DNA from: Flavobacterium sp. LMO8
GTDB lineage: Bacteria; Bacteroidota; Bacteroidia; Flavobacteriales; Flavobacteriaceae
Direction: 5' to 3'
Assembly: GCF_009495755.1 (NCBI RefSeq)
Contig: NZ_WIBJ01000015.1
Coordinates: 94,495-158,494 of the forward strand
DNA: 64,000 bases
The stretch's first letter is position 1; each line of letters opens with the position of its first letter. This document shows, piece by piece, positions 1 to 8,882 of this stretch. The notes beneath the pieces were generated by a model. The model was not told where the DNA came from and did no database searches. It worked only from the letters and a program-made list of their open reading frames with translations. Position numbers and translations under genes: made by a program.

Positions 1-196
1 TACTATTTCCTAAATTATATCCTGCAACGGCTTTTTTTGGCGATTTTTTCGATTCCGTTACCCGATAATCGGCTTCGGCATCCACGTATTTCTTTTCGGT
101 AAACGATTGATTTCCGTTGTATAGATTTTTATCTTTTTCTTGACTGAAAACCACGAAGGAATTCAACAATATTAATATGTAAACTATCTTACGCAT
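1..196 (-). CDS. TPR-type protein of the bat operon, N-terminal part only
   Basis: Only the first 65 or so codons are inside the window; the gene runs off the left edge. The ATG at 196 opens a hydrophobic signal peptide (MRKIVYILILLNSFVVFSQ) followed by a polar stretch ending near AVAGYNLGNS, which resembles the start of a tetratricopeptide repeat. The start codon overlaps the 3' end of batB by 8 bases, so the genes are translationally coupled. In Bacteroidota bat operons a TPR protein (BatC/BatE) normally follows batB, which is the main reason for the call. The product would be exported to the periplasm or inner membrane. The C-terminal part is not visible. Confidence 0.7.
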   Translation of the reverse strand, partial: MRKIVYILILLNSFVVFSQEKDKNLYNGNQSFTEKKYVDAEADYRVTESKKSPKKAVAGYNLGNS

Positions 197-1232
197 GTTT
201 CTTTTCATTAAATAAGTTCAACTTTTGCACCCATTCTGTTTTTTTCTCCAAAAGGAAAATATCTACCAATAATAACAAAAAACCTAACGCTAAAAACCAT
301 TGATATTGTGATTCAAAATCAGCTATTTGTTGCGATTCAAATTCTGATTTTTCTATTTTATCTAATGATTTTTTAAGTTCTTCAACTACTTCTTTTGTTG
401 ACGTGCCAACAATATATTTCGACTTGGTTTTATCAGCAATATTTTTTAAAACTTCAGGATATAATTTTGTTGTAACCGTTTGTCCTTCCTGGTCTTTTTT
501 ATAAGAAGCTATGGTTCCTTTATCATCTCGTAATGGAATTGGACCGCCTTTTACAGTTCCCACTCCAATAGTCAAAATACGAACGCCTTTTTCTTTAGCC
601 ATTTCAATAGCATCTTCTGCGCCTTCGCCATGGTCTTCACCATCAGAAATCAGGATAATTAACTTGCTAGTATCTTTCACATCAAAGAAATCAACCGCTA
701 ATTGAATGGCATCATTAAAAGCAGTTCCTTGCGAAGAAACCATATTGGTATTCATGCTTTGCAAATACATTTTAGCAATGCTATAATCGGTTGTCATTGG
801 TAGCACTGGATATGCACTTCCGGCATAACCTACAATTCCCACACGGTCGCTTCCTAATTGGTTGATGATTTGCGAAACGATTTGCTTGGTTTTTTCTAAT
901 CGGTTTGGTGCTACGTCTTCGGCTAGCATACTTTTTGAAATGTCGACCGCAAACACAATATCAATTCCTTGACGTTTTACGGTTTCCATTTTGGTTCCCA
1001 TTTTTGGATTTACCAAAGCAATAATAATACAAGCCAATGCCAACAACAAAACTCCTAATTTTAAAACTGGTTTAAACCTTGATTTTTCTGGAGCTAATTG
1101 ATTGAATAATTCCAAATCGGCAAAAACGGCTTGTCTTTTTCTTTTCCAAAACAAATTGAATAGAAAAAGTGCTACTATTACTGGTAATAGTGCTAACAAA
1201 TAAAAATATATTGGACTTTCTAATTCAAACAT
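189..1232 (-). CDS. batB: BatB: membrane-anchored von Willebrand factor A protein
   Basis: The 347-residue protein has two N-terminal membrane segments (about residues 9-28 and 57-75), a VWA domain (about 88-290) and a C-terminal membrane segment (about 311-330). The metal-ion-dependent adhesion site DxSxS is present as D97-S99-S101. Proteins of this type form part of the Bat (Bacteroides aerotolerance) membrane complex, which is thought to work with a MoxR ATPase in envelope stress tolerance; the biochemical role is not settled. It starts 11 bases after batA and overlaps the following TPR gene, so it belongs to the operon that begins at 5826. BatA and BatB are paralogues; order and the C-terminal segment support this being BatB. 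Confidence 0.9.
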   Translation of the reverse strand: MFELESPIYFYLLALLPVIVALFLFNLFWKRKRQAVFADLELFNQLAPEKSRFKPVLKLGVLLLALACIIIALVNPKMGTKMETVKRQGIDIVFAVDISKSMLAEDVAPNRLEKTKQIVSQIINQLGSDRVGIVGYAGSAYPVLPMTTDYSIAKMYLQSMNTNMVSSQGTAFNDAIQLAVDFFDVKDTSKLIILISDGEDHGEGAEDAIEMAKEKGVRILTIGVGTVKGGPIPLRDDKGTIASYKKDQEGQTVTTKLYPEVLKNIADKTKSKYIVGTSTKEVVEELKKSLDKIEKSEFESQQIADFESQYQWFLALGFLLLLVDIFLLEKKTEWVQKLNLFNEKKHA

Positions 1233-1243
1233 TTTTTCTTTTT

Positions 1244-2248
1244 CTAAACGATTCCTCTAAAAACTGAATTTCTCAATAATACCTCAACACCTAACAACAT
1301 AAAAGCAATTAAAACGAAAGGTTTGTATTTCTCATCGTAATTGTAGAATTTTTTCTCTTGAATTTCTGTAGTTTCTAACTTATTAATTTCGTCGTAAATG
1401 GCTTGTAATTTCTTATTTGATGTAGCTCTAAAATATTTTGCATCGGTTGCTTTTGCAATTTCTTTCATCAGTTTTTCATCAATTTCTACTGGCATCATTC
1501 TGAAAACTAATTTTCCATTAGCATCTTTTGCTACAGGAAACATGGCTTGTCCGTTTGTTCCAATTCCGATGGTATATACTTTAATTCCGTATTCTTTTGC
1601 AATTTCAGAAGCGGTTCTAGGATCAATGGTTCCAGAATTATTCACACCATCTGTCAATAAAATGATAATTCTACTTTTAGCTTTGCTGTCTTTGATTCGG
1701 TTAATAGCCGTAGCTAAACCAACGCCAATTCCAGTTCCATCGGCAATAATAGAATCATCATATTCGATGGTTTTTAGCGATTGTAAAATGATAGTTTTAT
1801 CCGAAGTTACAGGAGTTCTCGTATAACTTTCACCAGCATAAACTACTAAACCAATTCTGTCGTTAATTCTATCTTGCACAAACGTTGAAGCTACTTTTTT
1901 CAATGCTTCTAGACGATTTGGTTTTAAATCATTAGCCAACATACTACTCGAAACGTCGATTGCCATTACAATATCGATTCCTTTTGTTGTTTTCGATTTT
2001 GAAGTTACGTCTACGCTTCTTGGTCTTGCTAATGCGATGATTATTGAACTTAATGCTAAAATTCGCAACACGTATAAAAATGGTTTTGCTTTAGCCAAGA
2101 AAGTTCTATTTTGTTTGAAAGGTTCCAACGAACTCATTTTTACCGTTGCTGAAAGTTGGTTTCTTTTATAAAATAGCCAACCTATTGCTAGTGGTAAAAC
2201 CAAAAACAACCATAAGAATTCCGGATTTAAAAAGGTTACTTTTCCCAT
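1244..2248 (-). CDS. batA: BatA: membrane-anchored von Willebrand factor A protein
   Basis: The 334-residue protein has the same build as BatB: two N-terminal membrane segments (about 10-27 and 57-75), a VWA domain with MIDAS D98-x-S100-x-S102, and a C-terminal hydrophobic segment (about 309-325). The TxxD-like loop (RTPVTSDK) and the LLTDGVNN strand are also typical of VWA folds. Its start codon shares one base with the stop of the upstream BatD-like gene (TAATG), a sign of coupled translation. It is expected to act at the inner membrane with BatB, with the MoxR ATPase encoded in the same operon as partner. Confidence 0.9.
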   Translation of the reverse strand: MGKVTFLNPEFLWLFLVLPLAIGWLFYKRNQLSATVKMSSLEPFKQNRTFLAKAKPFLYVLRILALSSIIIALARPRSVDVTSKSKTTKGIDIVMAIDVSSSMLANDLKPNRLEALKKVASTFVQDRINDRIGLVVYAGESYTRTPVTSDKTIILQSLKTIEYDDSIIADGTGIGVGLATAINRIKDSKAKSRIIILLTDGVNNSGTIDPRTASEIAKEYGIKVYTIGIGTNGQAMFPVAKDANGKLVFRMMPVEIDEKLMKEIAKATDAKYFRATSNKKLQAIYDEINKLETTEIQEKKFYNYDEKYKPFVLIAFMLLGVEVLLRNSVFRGIV

Positions 2249-3864
2249 TATTTCTTGGCTTTTCTTAGTTCGATTGAATTCTGAATTTTCTCTATAATCT
2301 GTTTCGCGTGTTCGTCTTCTTCTTTATAAATTAAGAAAAACTCTTGAGCGCCTCCAGGCTGAGACAATACCATGATTTCGTATTCCATTTTCACATCTTC
2401 TTCTCTCACTGGGTCAAAAGCGGTAAATGTTCCATAAGCTTTTTTGCCAGAAAGTCCTTTTACGTTTTCGAATTCGCTAGTTTTTACGATAATATTTTTA
2501 GCTCCAAATTTTTCTAATTCTTTTAAATCAACTTCAAGAGCTAAATCTAAATCCAATCGAGTAGTATCTTTAAAAGCGGTTGTAATTAAGACGATAGAGA
2601 AATTATCAATAATACTTCCATACATAAATCGGCTGTTCGATTTTACGTTTTCGGGAAGATTGTTTTGAATTTTATCGTCGCTATTCCGTTTTAAAATTCT
2701 TGGTGTTGAAATAATAATAGCAGGTTCTCCATATTCTGACGTTATCCATTCTTTCTCTAACAATTCTTCGGTAGAATGTCCAATGTAATTGTCTTTGATG
2801 AAATCGAATCCAACTGTGTAAGCGAAAATTACAACTGAAGCTACCAATAAAAACATCGAGATTCCAATTGACATCACCAAACGTTTGAACTTTTGCTTTT
2901 GCATTTCTTTCTTGCGAACTTCTTCTGCAAAAAGGATTGCCGCTTGGTCTTCGGTTCTTGGTAAGGCTTTATCGATGATTAACAAAAACTTATCAATGAT
3001 TTTTTTATCAGTTTCAATTTCAAACAACATAGGTTGCGATTTAGCGAATTTTACTAAATCCGAATTTTCTAAAACGCGACTGAATTTTTCCAAATCTTCA
3101 CGATTTACAAACATTTTCTTGTCTTTAATCGCTTTTTTTAGTGATTCTATTAACTCGCTCGAAGTACTTTCCATTGCTGGAATATGAACCGATTCCTCGA
3201 TGTACGTTCTGGTAATATCGGTCATTTCAGAATAATATTCTTTGACATCACCGCGTTGCACCAATTGTTTTTTATCTAAGTTTTGAAGATAGGCAATTGC
3301 TTTTTCAATTGGGGAAGCGAAAAATTCTTCTTTTTGCTCTTTCTCTTTTTGTAATCTTTTGATAATGAAATATGAGGCAAAACCAGAAGCGATAATCAAC
3401 ACCAATAAAATTAATAGCTTCCACCATTCGCTCATCGGTTTTTCTTCGGTAGCGATGATGTCTTTGATATCGTACATTTGTTGTTTGGTCGTGTCAACTT
3501 TTACATCGTTTACCAAAATCGAAAGCGAATCGGTACGAAATTCTTTTTGATTGATTTTTACTAATAATTTCGGAATCACATAGCGACCCGAATCAAATTG
3601 GGTTAACCCGTATTTTTTGATTAATTCGTATTGGTTATCGTTTTTTACTGTGTCTATTGGATACGATTCTAATATTTCCAACGCACCAAAAAACTTTCCA
3701 GCAGGAAAAACCACTTTATCTTTTGCGTTTACTTTTGCTTTGATGGTTAAATTGAATTGCGATCCAATTTTAATTTGGTTAGAATCAATAGAAGTAGAGA
3801 TTTGTTGGGCAAAACCCAAAAACCCGAACAGCAAAGCAATATATAAGTAAATTTTCTTTTTCAT
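2248..3864 (-). CDS. BatD/DUF4381-like membrane protein of the bat operon
   Basis: The 538-residue protein begins with a signal peptide (cleavage near FAQQ). A periplasmic BatD-like beta domain follows (about 20-125), then a membrane segment (about 149-168) and a basic, charged cytoplasmic stretch containing the DITRTYIEES region seen in DUF4381/BatD-type proteins. A second membrane segment (about 328-350) leads into a C-terminal domain of about 185 residues (353-538). I do not recognise this last domain; its IIISTPRILKR...FSIVLITTAF pattern suggests a compact alpha/beta or beta domain. It lies 5 bases after the DUF58 gene and is coupled to batA. Another BatD usually closes such operons, outside this window, so the name is provisional. 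Confidence 0.7.
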   Translation of the reverse strand: MKKKIYLYIALLFGFLGFAQQISTSIDSNQIKIGSQFNLTIKAKVNAKDKVVFPAGKFFGALEILESYPIDTVKNDNQYELIKKYGLTQFDSGRYVIPKLLVKINQKEFRTDSLSILVNDVKVDTTKQQMYDIKDIIATEEKPMSEWWKLLILLVLIIASGFASYFIIKRLQKEKEQKEEFFASPIEKAIAYLQNLDKKQLVQRGDVKEYYSEMTDITRTYIEESVHIPAMESTSSELIESLKKAIKDKKMFVNREDLEKFSRVLENSDLVKFAKSQPMLFEIETDKKIIDKFLLIIDKALPRTEDQAAILFAEEVRKKEMQKQKFKRLVMSIGISMFLLVASVVIFAYTVGFDFIKDNYIGHSTEELLEKEWITSEYGEPAIIISTPRILKRNSDDKIQNNLPENVKSNSRFMYGSIIDNFSIVLITTAFKDTTRLDLDLALEVDLKELEKFGAKNIIVKTSEFENVKGLSGKKAYGTFTAFDPVREEDVKMEYEIMVLSQPGGAQEFFLIYKEEDEHAKQIIEKIQNSIELRKAKK

Positions 3865-3869
3865 TTTTC

Positions 3870-4736
3870 TTAATTACGCGCTTTAAAATAACCTAATAAT
3901 TTGGTTACATAGCTTTCATCCACTCTTGAACTAATTGTTCCAGCTCCACATTTTGAAAAAATATCTTTGAAATAATTTATGTTTTCACGATAGTATTTTT
4001 CGTAATCCATTCGCACTTTTTTAGAAGTAGTATCAACCAAAAGTGTTTCTCCTGTTTCAGCATCAATCATATTTACAACTCCGATATTTGGAATATTTTC
4101 TTCGCGTTGGTCAAAAACTCGAATTCCAGTTACATCATGTCGTTTTGAAGCGATTTTTAGCGTGTGCTCATAATCTTTCACCATGAAATCGGAAATTAAA
4201 AACACAATGGCTTTCTTTTTCAAAACGCTTGATAAATATTTCAAAGCTTGCGATAAATCGGTTTTTTTGCTTTTCGATTCGAATTCGATTAACTCGCGAA
4301 TGATTCGTAAAACGTGTGATTTTCCTTTTTTAGGCGGAATAAATAATTCGATTTGATCGGAAAACAAAAGCAATCCAATTTTGTCATTATTTTGAGTAGC
4401 CGAAAACGCTAATGTGGCTGCGATTTCAGTAACCATATCGCGTTTTAACTGATTTTTTGTACCAAAACTCTCCGAACCCGAAATATCCACCATTAACATC
4501 ATGGTTAATTCGCGTTCTTCTTCAAATACTTTTACGAAAGGTTCGTTGTAGCGTGCCGTTACATTCCAATCGATAGCTCTAACGTCATCACCGTATTGGT
4601 ATTGGCGCACTTCTGAAAACGTCATCCCGCGTCCTTTAAAAGACGTATGATATTCTCCCGAAAAGATATGATCACTCAATCTTCGGGTTTTGATTTCAAT
4701 TTTTCGAACTTTTTTTAGAATTTCTTTAGTATCCAT
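3870..4736 (-). CDS. DUF58 domain protein of the bat operon
   Basis: The 288-residue soluble protein contains the DUF58 signature (about 40-75: GDDVRAIDWNVTARYNEPFV) followed by a VWA-like fold with the DISGS metal site near residues 93-97. DUF58 proteins are almost always encoded beside MoxR AAA+ ATPases and are thought to be substrates or adaptors of that ATPase. Here it is the second gene, 85 bases after moxR and 5 bases before the BatD-like gene. The 85-base spacer holds a heptad repeat array (4745-4820) but no evident promoter. Confidence 0.9.
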   Translation of the reverse strand: MDTKEILKKVRKIEIKTRRLSDHIFSGEYHTSFKGRGMTFSEVRQYQYGDDVRAIDWNVTARYNEPFVKVFEEERELTMMLMVDISGSESFGTKNQLKRDMVTEIAATLAFSATQNNDKIGLLLFSDQIELFIPPKKGKSHVLRIIRELIEFESKSKKTDLSQALKYLSSVLKKKAIVFLISDFMVKDYEHTLKIASKRHDVTGIRVFDQREENIPNIGVVNMIDAETGETLLVDTTSKKVRMDYEKYYRENINYFKDIFSKCGAGTISSRVDESYVTKLLGYFKARN

Positions 4737-4744
4737 TTTTTATT

Positions 4745-4820
4745 AGTTGGCAGTCGCAGTTGACAGTCGCAGTATTAAAGCAGTAGTATCTGAAAACTGA
4801 GACTGAACACTGATAACTAA
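4745..4820. repeat. Heptad repeat array H1
   Basis: The spacer between the moxR and DUF58 genes is mostly phased units starting with AGT (AGTTGGC, AGTCGC, AGTTGAC, AGTCGC, AGTATTA) and then units starting with ACT (ACTGAG, ACTGAAC, ACTGATA, ACTAAAT). Most units are 7 bases long, some 6. The two halves are mutually inverted. It is one of eleven such arrays in the window. Confidence 0.75.
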
Positions 4821-4821
4821 A

Positions 4822-5826
4822 TTAAGGCACTTCAATTTCGTTAACGATTTTGCTAATAATGTCTTCTGTAGTTACATTTTCAGCTTCGGCTTCATAGGTA
4901 ATTCCTATTCTGTGACGTAATACATCGTACACTACGGCACGAACATCTTCTGGAATTACATAACCTCTACGTTTGATGAAAGCATAACATTTAGCAGCAG
5001 TAGCTAAGTTGATACTTCCACGAGGCGAAGCCCCAAAACTAATTAAGCCTTTTAAACTTTCTAATTTGTATTTTTCAGGATAACGAGTAGCAAAAATAAT
5101 ATCTAAAATGTATTTTTCGATTTTTTCGTCCATGTACACTTCTCGAACGGCTTGTTGCGCTTTTAGAATTTGATCTAACGAAACCACCTCATTCACTTTT
5201 TCGAATGCACCTTTTAAATTTTGACGGATAACCAAACGCTCGTCTTCCATTTTAGGATAATCAATAACCACTTTCAACATGAAACGGTCTACTTGTGCTT
5301 CTGGTAACGGATAGGTTCCTTCTTGATCAACCGGATTTTGAGTTGCCATTACTAAGAATGGTTTATCTAATTTAAACGTTTCGTCTCCAATTGTAACTTG
5401 CTTTTCCTGCATGGCTTCTAACAAGGCCGATTGCACTTTTGCAGGAGCACGGTTAATTTCATCCGCTAATACGAAGTTGGCAAAAATAGGGCCTTTACGA
5501 ATCGTAAAATCGTTTTGTTTGATGTTATAAATCATGGTTCCCACCACATCGGCAGGCAATAAATCGGGCGTAAACTGAATTCTACTAAAAGAACCATGAA
5601 CGGCTTGTGATAGCGTGTTAATTGCTAAGGTTTTTGCTAATCCAGGAACACCTTCTAATAAAATATGTCCTTGTCCTAGTAATCCAATTAGTAATCGTTC
5701 TACCATTTGCTTTTGTCCTACAATTACCTTGTTCATTTCCATGGTAAGTAGATCAATAAAAGCACTTTCTCTTTCTATCTTTTCATTAATAGCTCTAATG
5801 TCTAAAGTCGATGTATTTTCTTCCAT
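4822..5826 (-). CDS. MoxR-family AAA+ ATPase
   Basis: The protein is a MoxR-type AAA+ chaperone-like ATPase of about 334 residues. It shows the Walker A motif (GVPGLAKT), the Walker B/sensor region (LADEINRAPAKVQSALLEAMQE), sensor 1 (ATQNPVDQEGTYPLPEAQ-DRF) and sensor 2 (ASPRGSINL). It drives the Bat membrane VWA proteins and DUF58 protein encoded downstream. I place the start at the ATG at 5826 (MEENTS): an upstream ATG at 5862 would add 12 residues not typical of the family. It is divergent from the aldo/keto reductase gene and is the first gene of the bat operon. Confidence 0.93.
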   Translation of the reverse strand: MEENTSTLDIRAINEKIERESAFIDLLTMEMNKVIVGQKQMVERLLIGLLGQGHILLEGVPGLAKTLAINTLSQAVHGSFSRIQFTPDLLPADVVGTMIYNIKQNDFTIRKGPIFANFVLADEINRAPAKVQSALLEAMQEKQVTIGDETFKLDKPFLVMATQNPVDQEGTYPLPEAQVDRFMLKVVIDYPKMEDERLVIRQNLKGAFEKVNEVVSLDQILKAQQAVREVYMDEKIEKYILDIIFATRYPEKYKLESLKGLISFGASPRGSINLATAAKCYAFIKRRGYVIPEDVRAVVYDVLRHRIGITYEAEAENVTTEDIISKIVNEIEVP

Positions 5827-6002
5827 TTTGGTTTTAATTTGGGTCTGTGAAACTAACAACATATTTTAACGCTGCAAATTGTAATTTTTTTTAGATTTTA
5901 GTTGTTAACATTGCGTTAAAAAACAATAAAAAAAGTAGGTTTTGTGAGTGTTTTATGATTCAATTTTATAATTTTAAGAAAAATTTAGAAATCAGATACA
6001 AT

Positions 6003-6875
6003 ATGTCAGTAAAATTATCACCTATTATTGCAGGAGTTATGAATTGGGGTGTTTGGGATAAAAACCTGAATGCAAACGAAATGAATCATTTAATTCATCT
6101 CTTTTTAGAAAACGGAATAACTACTTTTGATCATGCCGATTTATATGGGGGTTATACCACTGAAGCAGCTTTTGGAAAAGCTTTAGCTACAAGTAAAATA
6201 GACCGAAAAAATATTCAATTGATAACTAAATGCGGTATTCAATATGTTTCTGAAAATAGACCTGAAAATGTAATTAAACATTACGATTATTCTAAGGAAT
6301 ACATCATTTGGTCGGCAGAAAATTCACTGAAAAATTTACAAACCGATTATTTAGATGTTTTTTTACTGCATAGACCAAGCCCATTAATGCAAGCTGATGA
6401 AGTTGCTGAGGCGGTTGAAAAATTAAAAGCAGCAGGAAAAATTCTTTCTTTTGGGGTTTCTAACTTTACATCTTCACAAACCGAATTATTACGTCAAAAA
6501 ACAGAAGTCTCGTTTAACCAAATTCAGTTTTCTGCAACCAACCATGAAGCCATGTTAGATGGAAGTTTAGATTATATGCAATTGCATAAAATTACACCAA
6601 TGGCTTGGAATCCGTTAGGGGTTGTTTTTAGAGAAAATACCGAACAAACACAACGTTTAAAATTACTCTTTTCTAAATTAGTAGATAAGTATCATGTGGG
6701 TGCTGACTTAATTTTATTAGCTTGGATTTTACAACATCCTGCGAATATTTTACCTGTTGCCGGAACTGTAAATGTGGCAAGAATTCAACAATTATCGAAA
6801 GCGTGTTCGTTGCAATTAGAAAAACAAGATTGGTTCGCTATTTGGTCAGAAAGTATGGGAAATAAAGTGCCTTAA
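6003..6875 (+). CDS. Aldo/keto reductase (YdhF-like oxidoreductase)
   Basis: A single-domain (alpha/beta)8 NADPH-dependent aldo/keto reductase of 290 residues. The catalytic tetrad is visible: Asp and Tyr in FDHADLYG, Lys in LITKCG, His in LLHRPSP. The substrate cannot be told from sequence; the layout resembles E. coli YdhF. I choose the ATG at 6003 (MSVKLSP), because the 16 residues that an ATG at 5955 would add are unlike family N-termini. The gene is divergent from the bat operon. A weak -7-like element (TAGGTTTTG at 5936-5944) with a TTG 22 bases upstream may be its promoter. Confidence 0.88.
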   Translation: MSVKLSPIIAGVMNWGVWDKNLNANEMNHLIHLFLENGITTFDHADLYGGYTTEAAFGKALATSKIDRKNIQLITKCGIQYVSENRPENVIKHYDYSKEYIIWSAENSLKNLQTDYLDVFLLHRPSPLMQADEVAEAVEKLKAAGKILSFGVSNFTSSQTELLRQKTEVSFNQIQFSATNHEAMLDGSLDYMQLHKITPMAWNPLGVVFRENTEQTQRLKLLFSKLVDKYHVGADLILLAWILQHPANILPVAGTVNVARIQQLSKACSLQLEKQDWFAIWSESMGNKVP

Positions 6876-6878
6876 ACG

Positions 6879-6922
6879 AGTATTCAGTGTTCAGTTAATA
6901 GTATTCAGAATATTCAGTTAAA
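6879..6922. repeat. Heptad repeat array H2
   Basis: AGTATTC, AGTGTTC, AGTTAAT and AGTATTC follow in register, then AG, AATATTC and AGTTAAA. The array fills the spacer between the aldo/keto reductase and the AlbA_2 gene and ends 3 bases before the ATG at 6925. Confidence 0.8.
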
Positions 6923-6924
6923 AA

Positions 6925-8076
6925 ATGATAAACAAGCGTCTTCTTATCAAAAACATTTTATCTCACCACGATGAGAACAGTTTTTATGATAAGAAGCGCC
7001 AGTTGAATTTACATACTAAAGAAGGAAAAGCAAAATTTTTAAAACACATTTGTGCGCTTTCAAATTCTAATCCGAGCAATAATTCTTATATCATTGTTGG
7101 AGTTGAAGACGAATCGAATGAAATTGTAGGCGATGACTTTTTTGATGATAGTAGGATTCAAAATTTAGTGAATGCTTTTTTGGAAAATCCACCTAAAATT
7201 CAGTACGAGAATGTACCTTTTCCCAATCTTCCAAAAGACAAAGTAGTAGGCTTAGTCACCATAAAACCAAAGTCAAAAAACTCCTATTTTAAAAAAGGAA
7301 TTCATACGATTGAAGCCAAAAGTACTTTTGTTCGCAAAGGGAGTAATACAACTCCAACCACTGAAAAAATACCCTATTCAAAACAAAACATAGAAACCGT
7401 AATTAGTATTGAAAACAGTTCTCGAAATAGCATTGCACATACATTAGAAAGTGTTTTGGATTTCATCAACAATAGGCATAAAGATATAGCATCTGGTTAT
7501 CATGTTTTTAAAGAATTATTTGTAGTTTGCTGGGCGGGAAATAAGAAAAAAATTAGAGATAAAGTCTATTATTCAAGAGTTGATATTGAGCTAATAAACG
7601 AACAAGTAAAACTTTTCTATTCGGCGCTTGATGAAGTTAGTATTGAATTTGACGAAAACACTTTTTCAATAACAGAATATATTTCTTTAGGATTGAATGA
7701 TAAAACCAGTTATTACCCATTTGAAAAGGTTACTCTTACCTTTTTTGATAATGGTTATTATAAAATGAACTCAGAAATATTGTTCGAACCGCCTCAATAC
7801 AATCGGAAAATGCTGTATCACATTTACAATTCTAATTTGATACTATTAGGAAAACTTCAAAAAGGATTACCTTTGAATGAATCTGAAAAGAGAGATTTGG
7901 AGAATTTACCTCACATTATGATGATTTGTTATTTGAATAGTTTTGATGAAGCAAAACAAAAATTAATTGATTCAAAACCTTATTTAAAATCACTTGAAAA
8001 TCCTTTAATTTACGTGTCTTTTAAAGAAGTAATGCGAATTTTAAGAAAAATGAAATACGACAAAAAGAATGAGTAG
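6925..8076 (+). CDS. AlbA_2 (Schlafen-type) putative DNA/ATP-binding protein
   Basis: The 383-residue protein starts with a divergent AlbA_2/Schlafen AlbA-type domain (about 10-145). The landmarks are a helix with GKAKFLKHICALSNS, the strand YIIVGVED and the nearby TFVRKGSNTTPT, where family members have a glycine-rich loop. The C-terminal 230 residues are not recognised. In the family, AlbA_2 domains occur in regulators, RNA-processing factors and some phage-defence proteins, so the function here is open. Its stop overlaps the next gene (metallophosphoesterase) by 8 bases, which predicts coupled expression. Confidence 0.7.
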   Translation: MINKRLLIKNILSHHDENSFYDKKRQLNLHTKEGKAKFLKHICALSNSNPSNNSYIIVGVEDESNEIVGDDFFDDSRIQNLVNAFLENPPKIQYENVPFPNLPKDKVVGLVTIKPKSKNSYFKKGIHTIEAKSTFVRKGSNTTPTTEKIPYSKQNIETVISIENSSRNSIAHTLESVLDFINNRHKDIASGYHVFKELFVVCWAGNKKKIRDKVYYSRVDIELINEQVKLFYSALDEVSIEFDENTFSITEYISLGLNDKTSYYPFEKVTLTFFDNGYYKMNSEILFEPPQYNRKMLYHIYNSNLILLGKLQKGLPLNESEKRDLENLPHIMMICYLNSFDEAKQKLIDSKPYLKSLENPLIYVSFKEVMRILRKMKYDKKNE

Positions 8077-8806
8077 AAAATTAGTTATTGGAGATATACA
8101 CGGAGGTTTAAAAGCAGTTCAACAAGTTTTAAAAAGAGCCAACGTTACTGATAAAGATATTTTAATCTTTTTAGGGGATTATGTAGACGGCTGGAGTGAA
8201 TCTCCTAATGTTTTGGATTTTTTAATCGAATTGCAAAAAAAGCAAAAATGCTATTTCATTCGAGGTAATCACGACGAACTTCTATTAGATTGGTTATTAG
8301 GTAATACCGAAAATATTGATGAAAAATTATGGTTTACACATGGTGGCGAAGCAACTGTTTTATCCTATCAAAAAATTGAAGCTTCAACTAAGGAAAAACA
8401 CATACAATTTTTAAAGTCATTACAAGATTATTATTTAGATGATGAAAATCGATTGTTTATTCATGCTGGTTTTACCAATATGAAAGGTGTAGAGCACGAA
8501 TTTTTTAAGCCTTTATTCTATTGGGACAGAACACTTTGGGAAACCGCTTTAGCATTGGATAATCAACTTTCAAAAGATGCCATTACTTATCCAAATAGAT
8601 TAAAAATTTACAATGAAATCTATATCGGTCATACTCCTGTTACCAAAATTGATGAATCTGTTCCTGTAAATAGAGCTTGTGTGTGGAATGTGGATACTGG
8701 AGCCGCCTTTAAAGGGAAATTATCTATTATGGATGTGGACACCAAAGAATTTTGGCAAAGTGATGCCTTACCTGATTTATACCCAAATGAAAAAGGTAGA
8801 AATTAA
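8069..8806 (+). CDS. PPP-type metallophosphoesterase
   Basis: The 245-residue protein carries the calcineurin-like phosphoesterase motifs in order: GDIHGG (residues 8-13), GDYVDGW, GNHDE, a histidine in LFIHAGF and IGHTPV. This set is typical of bacterial PPP-family Ser/Thr phosphatases and ApaH/PrpE-like nucleotide hydrolases; the substrate cannot be decided. No signal peptide is present, so it should act in the cytoplasm. The start overlaps the upstream AlbA_2 gene by 8 bases. Confidence 0.88.
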   Translation: MSRKLVIGDIHGGLKAVQQVLKRANVTDKDILIFLGDYVDGWSESPNVLDFLIELQKKQKCYFIRGNHDELLLDWLLGNTENIDEKLWFTHGGEATVLSYQKIEASTKEKHIQFLKSLQDYYLDDENRLFIHAGFTNMKGVEHEFFKPLFYWDRTLWETALALDNQLSKDAITYPNRLKIYNEIYIGHTPVTKIDESVPVNRACVWNVDTGAAFKGKLSIMDVDTKEFWQSDALPDLYPNEKGRN

Positions 8807-8839
8807 TTGCTTTTTTTTATGTTATCTTATTACAATTTA

Positions 8840-8847
8840 TAACTTTG
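8840..8847 (+). promoter_or_regulatory. -7 element (TAnnTTTG) upstream of the phnA-like gene
   Basis: TAACTTTG matches the Bacteroidota -7 consensus exactly and lies 35 bases upstream of the ATG at 8883. No TTG was found at the usual 17-23 base spacing, so only the -7 is supported. Confidence 0.5.
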
Positions 8848-8882
8848 CTCCAAATTATTTATTTACGTAAAATCCATTCAAA

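Noticed and set aside
1398..1826. Long open frame on the plus strand opposite batA
   Set aside because: It mirrors the codons of a strong VWA gene, has no homology I recognise and no promoter; it is a shadow frame.
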